A stretch of DNA of 64,000 nucleotides from Accumulibacter sp. (lineage in GTDB: Bacteria > Pseudomonadota > Gammaproteobacteria > Burkholderiales > Rhodocyclaceae), in contig JACKLW010000006.1 of NCBI GenBank assembly GCA_024235715.1, forward strand, positions 420,739 through 484,738, given 5' to 3'. The position numbers and the translations under genes were made by a program. Position 1 is the first letter of the stretch. Every line of letters starts with the position of its first letter. Of this stretch, positions 54,900 to 62,235 are shown piece by piece. The notes below the pieces were generated by a model. It worked only from the letters and a program-made list of their open reading frames with translations. It was not told the DNA's origin and ran no database searches.

Positions 54900-55814
54900 C
54901 TACTCATTGAGCAGCCCCAGCAGGTACTGCCCGTAAAGGTTCTTTTTCATGGGCTCGGCGAGCGCTTCGAGTTGCTCTGCCGTGATGCATCCCTCGCTAA
55001 AGGCAATCTCCTCCGGGCACGCGATCTTCAGGCCCTGCCGCTTCTCGATCGTCTCGATGAACATGCTTGCCTCGAGCAGTGATTCGTGGGTGCCGGTATC
55101 GAGCCACGCATGGCCGCGTCCCATCATCGAAACGCCGAGTTCTCCCCATTCGAGGTACTGGCGGTTTACGTCAGTGATTTCCAGCTCACCGCGTGCCGAA
55201 GGCTTCAGATTCCTGGCGATCTCGACCACTCTGTGATCATAGAAATACAGCCCGGTGACCGCGTAATGCGATCTGGGTCGCGCGGGCTTTTCCTCGAGGC
55301 TGATGGCGCGGCCGTTCTTGTCGAACTCCACCACCCCGTAACGTTCGGGATCATGGACGCGGTAGGCGAACACCGTCGCGCCCCTCTGTACGGCGCTGGC
55401 TGCCTGCAAGTCAGCGCCCAGTTCATGTCCGTAGAAGATGTTGTCGCCCAGCACCAGCGCCGAAGGCCCGTTGCCGACAAAGTCGGCGCCGATGATGAAT
55501 GCCTGCGCCAGACCATCCGGACTGGCTTGTACCGCGTACTCGATAGTCAGTCCCCACTGCCGGCCATCGCCGAGCAAGTGCTGGAAGCGCGGCGTATCCA
55601 TCGGCGTCGAGATGATCAGGAAGTCGCGGATCCCCGCCAGCATCAGCGTCGTCAGCGGGTAATAGATCATCGGCTTGTCGTAGATCGGCAGGAGTTGCTT
55701 CGAAACAGCCAGCGTGGCCGGGTACAAGCGGGTGCCGGAGCCGCCGGCAAGGATGATCCCCTTGCGGGGCAGTGGCGTACCGCCGAGTGACGATTGGCTG
55801 TGAGCTGCTGTCAT
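54900..55814 (-). CDS. rfbA: Glucose-1-phosphate thymidylyltransferase
   Basis: 304-residue nucleotidyltransferase starting the dTDP-rhamnose pathway. Signature [20 protein letters not shown], then [20 protein letters not shown] and the [19 protein letters not shown] block. The 15-residue N-terminal tail before the signature is slightly long. A terminator-like hairpin with a T run ends 14 bases before its ATG. rfbB and rfbD are not in the window. Confidence 0.96.
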   Translation of the reverse strand: MTAAHSQSSLGGTPLPRKGIILAGGSGTRLYPATLAVSKQLLPIYDKPMIYYPLTTLMLAGIRDFLIISTPMDTPRFQHLLGDGRQWGLTIEYAVQASPDGLAQAFIIGADFVGNGPSALVLGDNIFYGHELGADLQAASAVQRGATVFAYRVHDPERYGVVEFDKNGRAISLEEKPARPRSHYAVTGLYFYDHRVVEIARNLKPSARGELEITDVNRQYLEWGELGVSMMGRGHAWLDTGTHESLLEASMFIETIEKRQGLKIACPEEIAFSEGCITAEQLEALAEPMKKNLYGQYLLGLLNE

Positions 55815-55828
55815 TTCATGGCCCTGCT

Positions 55829-55854
55829 AAAAAAAGACCAGGGGACATCCCTGG
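55829..55854 (-). terminator. Intrinsic terminator in the rfbA leader (possible attenuator)
   Basis: On the - strand: CCAGGG-ATGTC-CCCTGG, TC, then seven T residues (55835-55829), ending 14 bases before the rfbA ATG. No gene is evident upstream on this strand, so it lies in the rfbA leader. A 20-codon frame (M-R-L-F-H-A...) runs through it and stops (TGA) one base before the rfbA start. Confidence 0.6.
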
Positions 55855-56250
55855 AGTTGTGGCGTGAAACAGTCGCATGGGGCCGCTTCGTCGGCAGTTT
55901 CCCGTCCGCGCGATCGGGCGATGGAGCCCAAGACATTCGCTGGCGCCTCGATGCCTCGCGCATAGCCAGCTGGAGGTGTCGACCGTGCTTCCGCCAGTCG
56001 AGGTGCAGCCGGCACCGTATGACATTCTAGCCGAAACACACCCGAAAGGCACTGCGGCGAGGCGCCAGCCGTCGGGCCAGGACGGTGCTCGTGGTGGTGC
56101 CGCCCGCCAAACCCTCTCCCGGCTGGGAGCGTTTCCCCGCACCTTGTTGACGATCAACAGCAGATCCGGAGATACTCGTCAGGCGACTTGCCGTTCCCTC
56201 CCATCCTGCCGCTGCCGTACCTTCGGCGCGGCCCAGCCACCATACTCCCA

Positions 56251-56772
56251 GTGCCCGCCCACTCGCCCCCAGAAAAACCGTGGTACGTCTGCCTCTGCAA
56301 GCCGCGGCGTGAGGCGCTGGCGGTGCGCAAGCTCGAGGAACAGGGCTACGAGGTTTACCTGCCGATGCTGACGCAATGGCAAAAGACCCGGGAGGGCTGG
56401 ACGAAGAAAAAGCCGCAGGTGATGTTTCCACGCTACAGCTTCGTGCGCTGCGCTCGCCTCGAGCAGAGTATCGCGCCGATTCGCAGCACGCCCGGCGTCA
56501 CCGGACTCGTAACTTTTGGCACGATTCCCGCCACCCTGGATGAGGCGACGCTGGCGGCGATACGCGCACTGGTGGAAAGCCGGGCGAGGGCAATGGACGA
56601 GCAGAGGGCCCCTTTCCAGCCCGGTGACAGCGTCCAGATCGCCGCTGGCCCACTCAAAGGCATGTCCGGCATCGTTTCCGCGGTCGCTGACGAGCGGGTC
56701 AGCGTGCTGCTCAGCCTGCTCGGCCGCGAGAAGTCGGTCGCCGTACCGACCGCGCACCTGACGCTGGCGTGA
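56251..56772 (+). CDS. rfaH: RfaH-like NusG paralogue (transcription antiterminator)
   Basis: About 173-residue NusG-family protein: NGN domain (WYVCLCKPRREALAVRKLEE, GYEVYLPML, FPRYSFVRCA) that binds RNA polymerase, then a KOW domain (FQPGDSVQIAAGPLKGMSGI). RfaH-type paralogues raise expression of long polysaccharide operons by binding ops sites. The GTG start is uncertain: a TTG at 56188 is in frame and no good ribosome site is seen. Its place beside rfbAC and an EPS-type MarR gene supports the role. The gap 55855-56250 holds no other recognised feature. Confidence 0.85.
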   Translation: MPAHSPPEKPWYVCLCKPRREALAVRKLEEQGYEVYLPMLTQWQKTREGWTKKKPQVMFPRYSFVRCARLEQSIAPIRSTPGVTGLVTFGTIPATLDEATLAAIRALVESRARAMDEQRAPFQPGDSVQIAAGPLKGMSGIVSAVADERVSVLLSLLGREKSVAVPTAHLTLA

Positions 56773-56799
56773 TGCCGCGCGCGACGACCAGGTCTTGTC

Positions 56800-56887
56800 G
56801 CCCGAGTCATCGGGCGAGGACCATGTGCCGTGCTGTCGAAGCCGTCCGAGATCACCCGAGACGCCCATTGCCCGCTACAGCGGGCGC
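56800..56887. repeat. REP-like palindromic element, family 1, degenerate copy
   Basis: GCCCGA-GTCA-TCGGGC (56800-56815), an internal part with CCGTCCGAGATCACCC shared with the copy at 61146, then GCCCGC-TACA-GCGGGC (56870-56885). It is a diverged member of the family seen intact at 60439-60535. Confidence 0.6.
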
Positions 56888-56969
56888 CCGCATGCCGGCC
56901 GATGCGTTGTCGAACGCCGACGAACGCCGTCATTGCCCGATTTGCCAGGCAACAACCCGATAACGACCG

Positions 56970-58370
56970 ATGCCCGTCAGCAGGATCATCCACCACGGCG
57001 CCGTCGACGGCGTTACCGGCTCCTGCCACCAGCTCAGCCTGCCCGATGGCCAGTCCGTACTGATCGACTGTGGCCTCTTCCAGGGCGCAGAGACCTCCGG
57101 CGAGGGAGCGGGCGCCGAGCAACTGGCCGTCAGTTTCCCGTTGGACGGCGTCCGCGCGCTGGTCGTCACCCACGTTCATATCGACCATGTCGGCCGCATC
57201 CCCTACCTGCTGGCAGCTGGTTTCCGCGGGCCGATCATCTGCAGCCAGGCCTCCGCCGCGCTGCTGCCCCTGGTTCTCCAGGACGCCCTCAAGATCGGCT
57301 TCACCCGCAACCAGACGCTGATCGATCGCTTTCTCGCGCAGATTCACCAACAGCTCGTCGCCTTGCCCTACAAGCACTGGCACAGCATCATCACCGGCCA
57401 GTCGGGGCTGCGCGTCAAGCTCTCGCCGGCCGGTCACATCCTCGGTTCGGCCTACGTCGAGTTCGAAGTCGCGCAGGGCAGCGACAAGCAGCGCATCGTC
57501 TTCTCCGGCGACCTCGGCGCCCCCTACACCCCATTGCTGCCTGCGCCCCGATCACCCTATGGCGCCGACATCGTCGTCCTCGAAAGCACCTACGGCGACC
57601 GCAGGCACGAAAGCCGCAAGGATCGCCGCCAGCGCCTGCAGGCGCTCTGCGAGCACGCTTTCGGCAACAAGGGCAGCGTGCTCATCCCGGCCTTCAGCAT
57701 CGGTCGCACGCAGGAACTGCTCTACGAACTCGAGGAAATCATCCACCGCAACCGCCAGCGCCCCGCCGCACCCGGCATCGCCTGGGACGATCTCGACATC
57801 ATCGTCGACTCGCCTCTGGCAGCCGACTTCACCGCCGGCTACGCGCAACTGCGCGAGCACTGGGACAAGGAAGCGCGCCGCAAGCTGGCCAGCGGCCGCC
57901 ACCCGCTGGCCTTCGAACAACTCACCACCATCGACGACCATGCCACCCACCTGCGCACCGTCGACTACCTGGCACGCACCGCCCGACCGGCCGTCGTCAT
58001 CGCCGCCAGCGGCATGTGCAGCGGCGGCCGCATCGTCAACTACCTCAAGGCCATGCTCGGCGACCCGCGCCACGACGTCCTCTTCGTCGGCTACCAGGCG
58101 AGCGGCACGCCGGGCAGGGACATCCAGCGCTACGGTCCCAAGGGCGGTTACGCCGTCCTCGATGGCCAACGCTACCCGATCCGCGCCGGCATCCACAGCC
58201 TCGGCGGCTACTCCGCGCACGCCGACCAGAAAGACCTCCTCAACTTCATCGGCCGCATGCGTCGCCAGCCACGGCAAGTCCGCCTCGTGCACGGCGACGC
58301 TGGCGCCAAGCAAGCCCTGGCCGCCGCCATCCGGCAGTGCCACCCGGCGATCGAGGTATCCATTCCCTGA
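56970..58370 (+). CDS. Beta-CASP metallo-beta-lactamase RNA hydrolase
   Basis: 466-residue protein with MBL, beta-CASP and RMMBL parts, as in CPSF73-like RNA nucleases. Motifs: THVHIDHVGRIPYLL (zinc), SPAGHILGSAYVEFEV, FSGDLGAPYTPLLP, beta-CASP DSPLAADFTAGY, ASGMCSGGRIVNYLKAML, and late HSLGGYSAHADQKDLL. Bacterial members are probably RNA endo- or exonucleases; the substrate is unknown. It lies alone between two REP-like repeats. Confidence 0.92.
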   Translation: MPVSRIIHHGAVDGVTGSCHQLSLPDGQSVLIDCGLFQGAETSGEGAGAEQLAVSFPLDGVRALVVTHVHIDHVGRIPYLLAAGFRGPIICSQASAALLPLVLQDALKIGFTRNQTLIDRFLAQIHQQLVALPYKHWHSIITGQSGLRVKLSPAGHILGSAYVEFEVAQGSDKQRIVFSGDLGAPYTPLLPAPRSPYGADIVVLESTYGDRRHESRKDRRQRLQALCEHAFGNKGSVLIPAFSIGRTQELLYELEEIIHRNRQRPAAPGIAWDDLDIIVDSPLAADFTAGYAQLREHWDKEARRKLASGRHPLAFEQLTTIDDHATHLRTVDYLARTARPAVVIAASGMCSGGRIVNYLKAMLGDPRHDVLFVGYQASGTPGRDIQRYGPKGGYAVLDGQRYPIRAGIHSLGGYSAHADQKDLLNFIGRMRRQPRQVRLVHGDAGAKQALAAAIRQCHPAIEVSIP

Positions 58371-58385
58371 CCGCACGAGCACACG

Positions 58386-58451
58386 TCACGCCCGACCCGC
58401 CGGGCGATGAATCTCCACCAACCTCCCCTGTGCGAGCCCGATTCATCGGGC
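58386..58451. repeat. REP-like palindromic element, family 1, partial copy
   Basis: Two hairpins: GCCCG-ACCCG-CGGGC (about 58390-58405) and GCCCGAT-TC-ATCGGGC (58436-58451), preceded by CCTCCCCTGTGCGA. This 66-base stretch is similar to 60397-60461, including the ATCTCCACCAACCTC part. The right half of the element is absent. It lies in the gap before the first Rpn gene. Confidence 0.7.
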
Positions 58452-58569
58452 GAAGAAAATCGTTGAGCTCCGAGGACAAACACCGCATCATCGCCATGTT
58501 TGCAACGAATAGAACGCCTGGCTATTCCAAAAGCATTACGGTGATCGTTTTTGTGTCGAGCAGCCACCG

Positions 58570-59568
58570 ATGGACAACGAGGCACCAGCGAGCGACGACT
58601 ACGACAGCCCGTGGAAAGACGCGATCACGCGCTACTTCCCCGAGTTCATGGCCTTCTATTTTCCGCTCGCCCACGGCGAAATAGACTGGCAGCAACCATA
58701 CGCCTTCCTCGATCAGGAACTCGCCCAGATCGTGCAAGATGCCGAACTCGGCAAGCGTTTGGTGGACCGCCTCGTACAGGTAAGTACTCGGGACGGGGGC
58801 GAGCAGTGGGTCTACATTCACGTCGAGGTGCAGGGACAGCACGACGCCAACTTCCCTGAGCGCCTGTTTACCTACAACTACCGGCTCTACGACCGCTACC
58901 GCCGCCCGGTCGCCAGCCTCGCCGTGCTGGCAGACGATGGCGAAAACTGGAAACCGACTCACTTCGTCTACCAGCTGTTCGGCTGCGAAATGGGGATCCG
59001 CTTTCCGACCGTAAAGCTCCTCGATTACGCGGACCAGATCGAAGCTCTCCTGGCCGATACCAATCCCTTTGCCCTGGTTACCGCCGCGCACCTATTCACC
59101 CGCAAGACCAAAGGTGATCCCGAGGAACGTTATGCGGCAAAATGGCGGCTGGCCAAGCTGCTCTACGAACGCAGCTGGGACAAGCAGCGCATCATCGACC
59201 TCTTCAGCGTCATCGACTGGCTGATGCGCTTGCCGACCGAACTTGAGAAGCGGTTGATGGACGAAGTCTACACATTGGAAAGGAACGTCACGATGCCTTA
59301 CGTCACCTCTGCCGAACGCTTCGGAATGGAAAAGGGCTTGCAACAAGGATTGCAACAAGGATTGCAACAAGGATTGCAACAAGGCCGCCAGGAAGGCCGC
59401 CAGGAGGGCGAGGCCGCGCTCTTGCAGAGCCTTCTCGCCCGTCGCTTTGGCGCACTGCCTGATGATGTCCGCGCCCGCCTGGACAAGGCCACCGTCGAGC
59501 AGCTCGAAAGCTGGGCCATCAACGTGCTCGATGCGCGATCGCTGGACGACGTTTTTGATCAGGCTTGA
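58570..59568 (+). CDS. Rpn-family PD-(D/E)XK protein with C-terminal DUF4351
   Basis: 332-residue protein of the recombination-promoting nuclease group. N-terminal block DDYDSPWKDAITRYFPEFMA and the nuclease core (IHVEVQGQ, the E-x-Q form of PD-(D/E)XK) are followed by FTYNYRLYDRYRRPVASLAV. A GLQQ-type repeat near residue 256-279 leads to the DUF4351 end (LLQSLLARRFGALPDDVRAR..SLDDVFDQA). A paralogue follows at 62236. Family members promote recA-independent recombination and are linked to mobile DNA; the role here is inferred. Confidence 0.85.
   Translation: MDNEAPASDDYDSPWKDAITRYFPEFMAFYFPLAHGEIDWQQPYAFLDQELAQIVQDAELGKRLVDRLVQVSTRDGGEQWVYIHVEVQGQHDANFPERLFTYNYRLYDRYRRPVASLAVLADDGENWKPTHFVYQLFGCEMGIRFPTVKLLDYADQIEALLADTNPFALVTAAHLFTRKTKGDPEERYAAKWRLAKLLYERSWDKQRIIDLFSVIDWLMRLPTELEKRLMDEVYTLERNVTMPYVTSAERFGMEKGLQQGLQQGLQQGLQQGRQEGRQEGEAALLQSLLARRFGALPDDVRARLDKATVEQLESWAINVLDARSLDDVFDQA
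59335..59406 (+). repeat. In-frame 12-base tandem repeat inside the first Rpn gene
   Basis: Four units of GG(C/A)TTGCAACAA (59335-59382; three identical) then two units of GGCCGCCAGGA(A/G) (59383-59406), encoding GLQQ x4 and GRQE x2. Length change by slippage would keep the reading frame. Confidence 0.95.
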
Positions 59569-59586
59569 AGGCAGAAGCCGCTCTCC

Positions 59587-59886
59587 ATGCGCCTGACCGC
59601 CGATCAGATTGAAGCGATCCAGAAGCTCGCCGTGCAAGTGGCCGGCGAGGCGGTTCGCACCCGCGTCTTTGGCTCCAGGCTCGATGACACCGCACGCGGT
59701 GGCGACCTCGATCTCATGATCGAACTGAACGACCCCGTGACCAACCCCGCGCTTCTGGCGGCCCGGCTCTCCGCAAGAGTGTCGCGCACGCTGCACGGCC
59801 GCAAGGTTGACGTCTTGGTCAGTGCCCCCAACCTCAGGCGCCTGCCCATCCATGACGTCGCCTACCGGGATGGTGTCCTGCTTTGA
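59587..59886 (+). CDS. mntA: MntA-type minimal nucleotidyltransferase (antitoxin)
   Basis: 99-residue NTP_transf_2 protein with GS at 29-30 and D-L-D at 40-42 (GSRLDDTARGGDLDLMIE), plus a third Asp in GRKVDVLVS. In MntA/HepT pairs the MntA enzyme AMPylates and silences HepT. The spacing of GS to DxD is nine rather than the usual ten. The stop overlaps the start of hepT by 4 bases. Confidence 0.88.
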   Translation: MRLTADQIEAIQKLAVQVAGEAVRTRVFGSRLDDTARGGDLDLMIELNDPVTNPALLAARLSARVSRTLHGRKVDVLVSAPNLRRLPIHDVAYRDGVLL

Positions 59887-60362
59887 CCCTGGACCACAAA
59901 CTGGCCGAACGCATGCAGTTTCTGATCAGGGTCGTGCGCAAGGAATGCAGGCGCCTGCAGATAACAGACCAGCGCCTTTTTGCCGTCCCATTCACGTCAG
60001 GTACTGCCGCGCAGCTTGATTCAGACCCAGACCTGGCCGAGCGCGTCGATGCCTTCGCCAGCAGGTATGCCCGCCTTCAGGACACCGTCGGAGACAAGCT
60101 CCTACCGCTGTTCCTGCGTGCTCTCGGTGAAAATCCGGGTGCGGTGATAGACAACCTCGACCACGCCGAGCGCCTGGGCGTACTCGACTCGGCCGATGAA
60201 TGGCTGGCCATGCGCAAGATCAGGAATCAGATGGTTCATGAGTACATTGAAGACCTCGACGTACTGACCAGTGCCTTGCTGACGGGGCACGCCTATGTTC
60301 CCGTACTGATCGCCACGGCCGATGCGCTGCTTGCAGAAGCGGAGCGACGCGGCTGGGTCTGA
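59883..60362 (+). CDS. hepT: HepT-like ribonuclease toxin
   Basis: 159-residue HEPN-family protein; RNQMVHEY at 114-121 is the Rx4-6H HEPN catalytic motif with the AMPylatable Tyr. The start appears to be TTG at 59883 inside the mntA stop (TTGA overlap), with an internal ATG 30 bases further as an alternative. With mntA it forms a typical type VII-like toxin-antitoxin pair. Confidence 0.87.
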   Translation: MTLDHKLAERMQFLIRVVRKECRRLQITDQRLFAVPFTSGTAAQLDSDPDLAERVDAFASRYARLQDTVGDKLLPLFLRALGENPGAVIDNLDHAERLGVLDSADEWLAMRKIRNQMVHEYIEDLDVLTSALLTGHAYVPVLIATADALLAEAERRGWV

Positions 60363-60396
60363 CCTGCCGCTGTCTCGATAGCCAAACATCACCGCC

Positions 60397-60535
60397 ATCG
60401 CCCGACCCACCAGGTGATAACCGCCACGAACCTCACCCTGTAGGAGCCCGATCCATCGGGCAATGACGGCCTGCCGCACCGTCGAAGACACACGAGACCA
60501 CCCACGCCAATCGCCCCATAAATCGGGCTCCTACA
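60397..60535. repeat. REP-like palindromic element, family 1, most complete copy
   Basis: Left part: GCCCGACCCACCAGGTGAT (near 60400) related to the copy at 58386. Main element: TGTAGGAGCCCGAT (60439-60452) and its inverse ATCGGGCTCCTACA (60522-60535), with the inner hairpin GCCCGAT-CC-ATCGGGC (60446-60461). The 97-base unit has inverted ends, like paired REPs (BIMEs) of pseudomonads. No RAYT transposase is in the window. Confidence 0.8.
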
Positions 60536-60675
60536 CGTTGGCAGGCGCGTTGCCGAGCACGCATCGCACACCACAAGCTTCGCGGCTTGGGTTGAGCAAC
60601 CAGCTGCGCTTGCTCCACTCCCGTCGGAAGCTTGGCGTAGAATCCAAGCCTTGGCTAGCGTTGAAAGGAGACGAC

Positions 60676-61110
60676 GTGAGAACCAGTTACGAAACAGATG
60701 TCGTGGCCTGGGCGAGCGAACAGGCCGGGCTGCTTCGTGCAGGGCAGTTCGAATTGCTCGACCGAGAGCATATAGCTGAGGAGATCGAGGATGTGGGCAA
60801 GAGCGAACAGCGCGAACTCGCGAGCAGGATGGCGGTGCTGCTCGCTCACTTGCTCAAGTGGCGGTATCAGCCGGAAAGAAGGGGAGCCAGCTGGGAAAAG
60901 ACGATTCTGGCGCAGCGTAAGGAAATCGCCTACGGATTGCAGGACACACCCAGCCTGGCCCGCAAGCTTCGTGAAGCTAAATGGCTTGAGATGGTGTGGG
61001 CCAAGGCCGTTGCCCAGGCCGTCGGCGAATCCGGACTCGACTGTTTTCCTGACGCGTGCCCTTGGGCAATCGACGAGGAAGTCCTGAACGATCGCTGGCT
61101 CCCCACGTGA
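60676..61110 (+). CDS. DUF29 family protein
   Basis: 144-residue protein. GTG 60676 follows AAAGGAG by five bases and gives the DUF29 start TSYETDVVAWASEQAGLLRA; EEIEDVGKSEQRELASRMAV, HLLKWRYQPERRGASWEKTI and the end FPDACPWAIDEEVLNDRWLP are typical. DUF29 is a helical domain of unknown function common in cyanobacteria and in mobile-rich regions. The sequence upstream is REP-like. Confidence 0.85.
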   Translation: MRTSYETDVVAWASEQAGLLRAGQFELLDREHIAEEIEDVGKSEQRELASRMAVLLAHLLKWRYQPERRGASWEKTILAQRKEIAYGLQDTPSLARKLREAKWLEMVWAKAVAQAVGESGLDCFPDACPWAIDEEVLNDRWLPT

Positions 61111-61145
61111 CGGTGGGACATTGATGGCTGCTCGACCTTACCCGG

Positions 61146-61242
61146 TCGGAGCCCGATTTATCGGGCGAGCACGACGATCCTCGTCGCCGACCACGTCCGA
61201 GATCACCCACCCGCCAATCGCGCGTTAAATCGGGCTCCTACA
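61146..61242. repeat. REP-like palindromic element, family 1, second full-length copy
   Basis: GGAGCCCGAT (61148-61157), inner hairpin GCCCGAT-TT-ATCGGGC (61151-61166), and right end ATCGGGCTCCTACA (61229-61242). The interior (CGAGATCACCCACCCGCCAATCGC) is closely related to the interior of the copy at 60439-60535. The left end is slightly degenerate. Confidence 0.8.
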
Positions 61243-61374
61243 TGTGGGCACGCGTGTTGCCGAAGGCCAACAGACCCCGCGTTGCACCCACGTTACACTC
61301 GCCATGACAATCGCGCCCTTGCCCGTTCCGCCAACATGTCTTAATATCCGCGTTCAATAATTGAACAACCAGAC

Positions 61375-61728
61375 ATGACCCCGGCCGAGCAAGTGCACCT
61401 GCGCATCCTCCGAATCGTCGAGGAAGAGCCACAGATCAGCCAGCGGCAGCTTGCTGAACGGCTTGGCGCCAGCCTGGGCAAGACCAATTACCTGCTCAAG
61501 GCGCTGCTCGACAGGGGTTATATCAAGGCTGGCAACTTTCTTCGCGCCCAAAACAAACTGAAATACGCGTACCTCCTGACTCCCGAGGGCATTCGCGCCA
61601 GGCTGCGGCTGACGCGCGACTACCTCGCCCGGAAGGAAGAGGAGTACGTCGCGATGAAAGTGGAAATCGAAGGTATGCGAGCCGAACTGGCCACGCAGGA
61701 CGACCGGGGGAAACAACCAGAGAACTGA
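61375..61728 (+). CDS. MarR-family EPS-associated transcriptional regulator
   Basis: 117-residue winged-helix protein: VHLRILRIVEEEPQISQRQL then AERLGASLGKTNYLLKALLD (recognition helix) and GYIKAGNFLRAQNKLKYAYL, followed by a helical end. This matches the MarR group found in exopolysaccharide loci of betaproteobacteria. No EPS glycosyltransferase is within the window, so its target operon would be beyond the right edge or lost. The ATG has no strong ribosome site. Confidence 0.85.
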   Translation: MTPAEQVHLRILRIVEEEPQISQRQLAERLGASLGKTNYLLKALLDRGYIKAGNFLRAQNKLKYAYLLTPEGIRARLRLTRDYLARKEEEYVAMKVEIEGMRAELATQDDRGKQPEN

Positions 61729-61745
61729 AAATAGGCGCCGTTACC

Positions 61746-61801
61746 GTGAAAGCCGCCTCCCCAACTCACGAATCTCCCTTCTCCCCTGTGCAGGAGAAGG
61801 G
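61746..61801. repeat. Dispersed palindromic repeat, family 2, copy 3
   Basis: GTGAAAGCCGCC, CAACTCACGAATCTCCC and the core CCCTTCTCC (61776-61784) / GGAGAAGGG (61793-61801). Left flank matches copy 2, ACTCACGAATC matches copy 1. It starts the 507-base gene-free stretch 61729-62235. Confidence 0.7.
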
Positions 61802-62061
61802 CCGACGACTGACCAGGGGTATTCACGGAGCAAACTCCCTGCCCGTCGAACGATTTCCGCGCACAAGCGGGACGAATGCACACTGCAGGTGACGTAAGCG
61901 GTCATGGCTTTCATGGTCGGGGTTGTCTCGATAGTTCATGACCGTCGGGCTGCCCAAAAAAGCAAGCAGCGCCAACGCGCAAAGAACCACCGCTTCGGCC
62001 AAGCGCCAAATCGGTCGAACCGGGGAGGGCAGTGCCCACCTCGGCAGGCGCACCACATGCT

Positions 62062-62096
62062 GAATGCCTAAGCATTCCGGTATGGCGGTAGCGTGC
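62062..62096 (+). promoter_or_regulatory. Hairpin and ops-like element
   Basis: GAATGC-CTAA-GCATTC (62062-62077) followed after six bases by GGCGGTAGCGTGC (62084-62096). The latter equals, as I recall it, the ops sequence at which RfaH is recruited in enterobacteria. It lies 140 bases before the second Rpn gene. An RfaH-like gene is 6 kb upstream. Confidence 0.5.
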
Positions 62097-62235
62097 CCGG
62101 ATAACACGCAGCCCCGCAAACCCGACGGCCCTCGCGCAAGCTTATGGACAGCGCACACCTTGATGCTCCTGGCTGGAATGCCAGGATTGGGCTGGAAGAA
62201 CGGCTGTGGCTGGTCTAGGACGATTCTTTGCTGCC

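Noticed and set aside
61146-61242. CRISPR array made from the repeats at 60439 and 61146
   Set aside because: Only two distant units, palindromic ends, similar interiors rather than unique spacers, and no cas genes.
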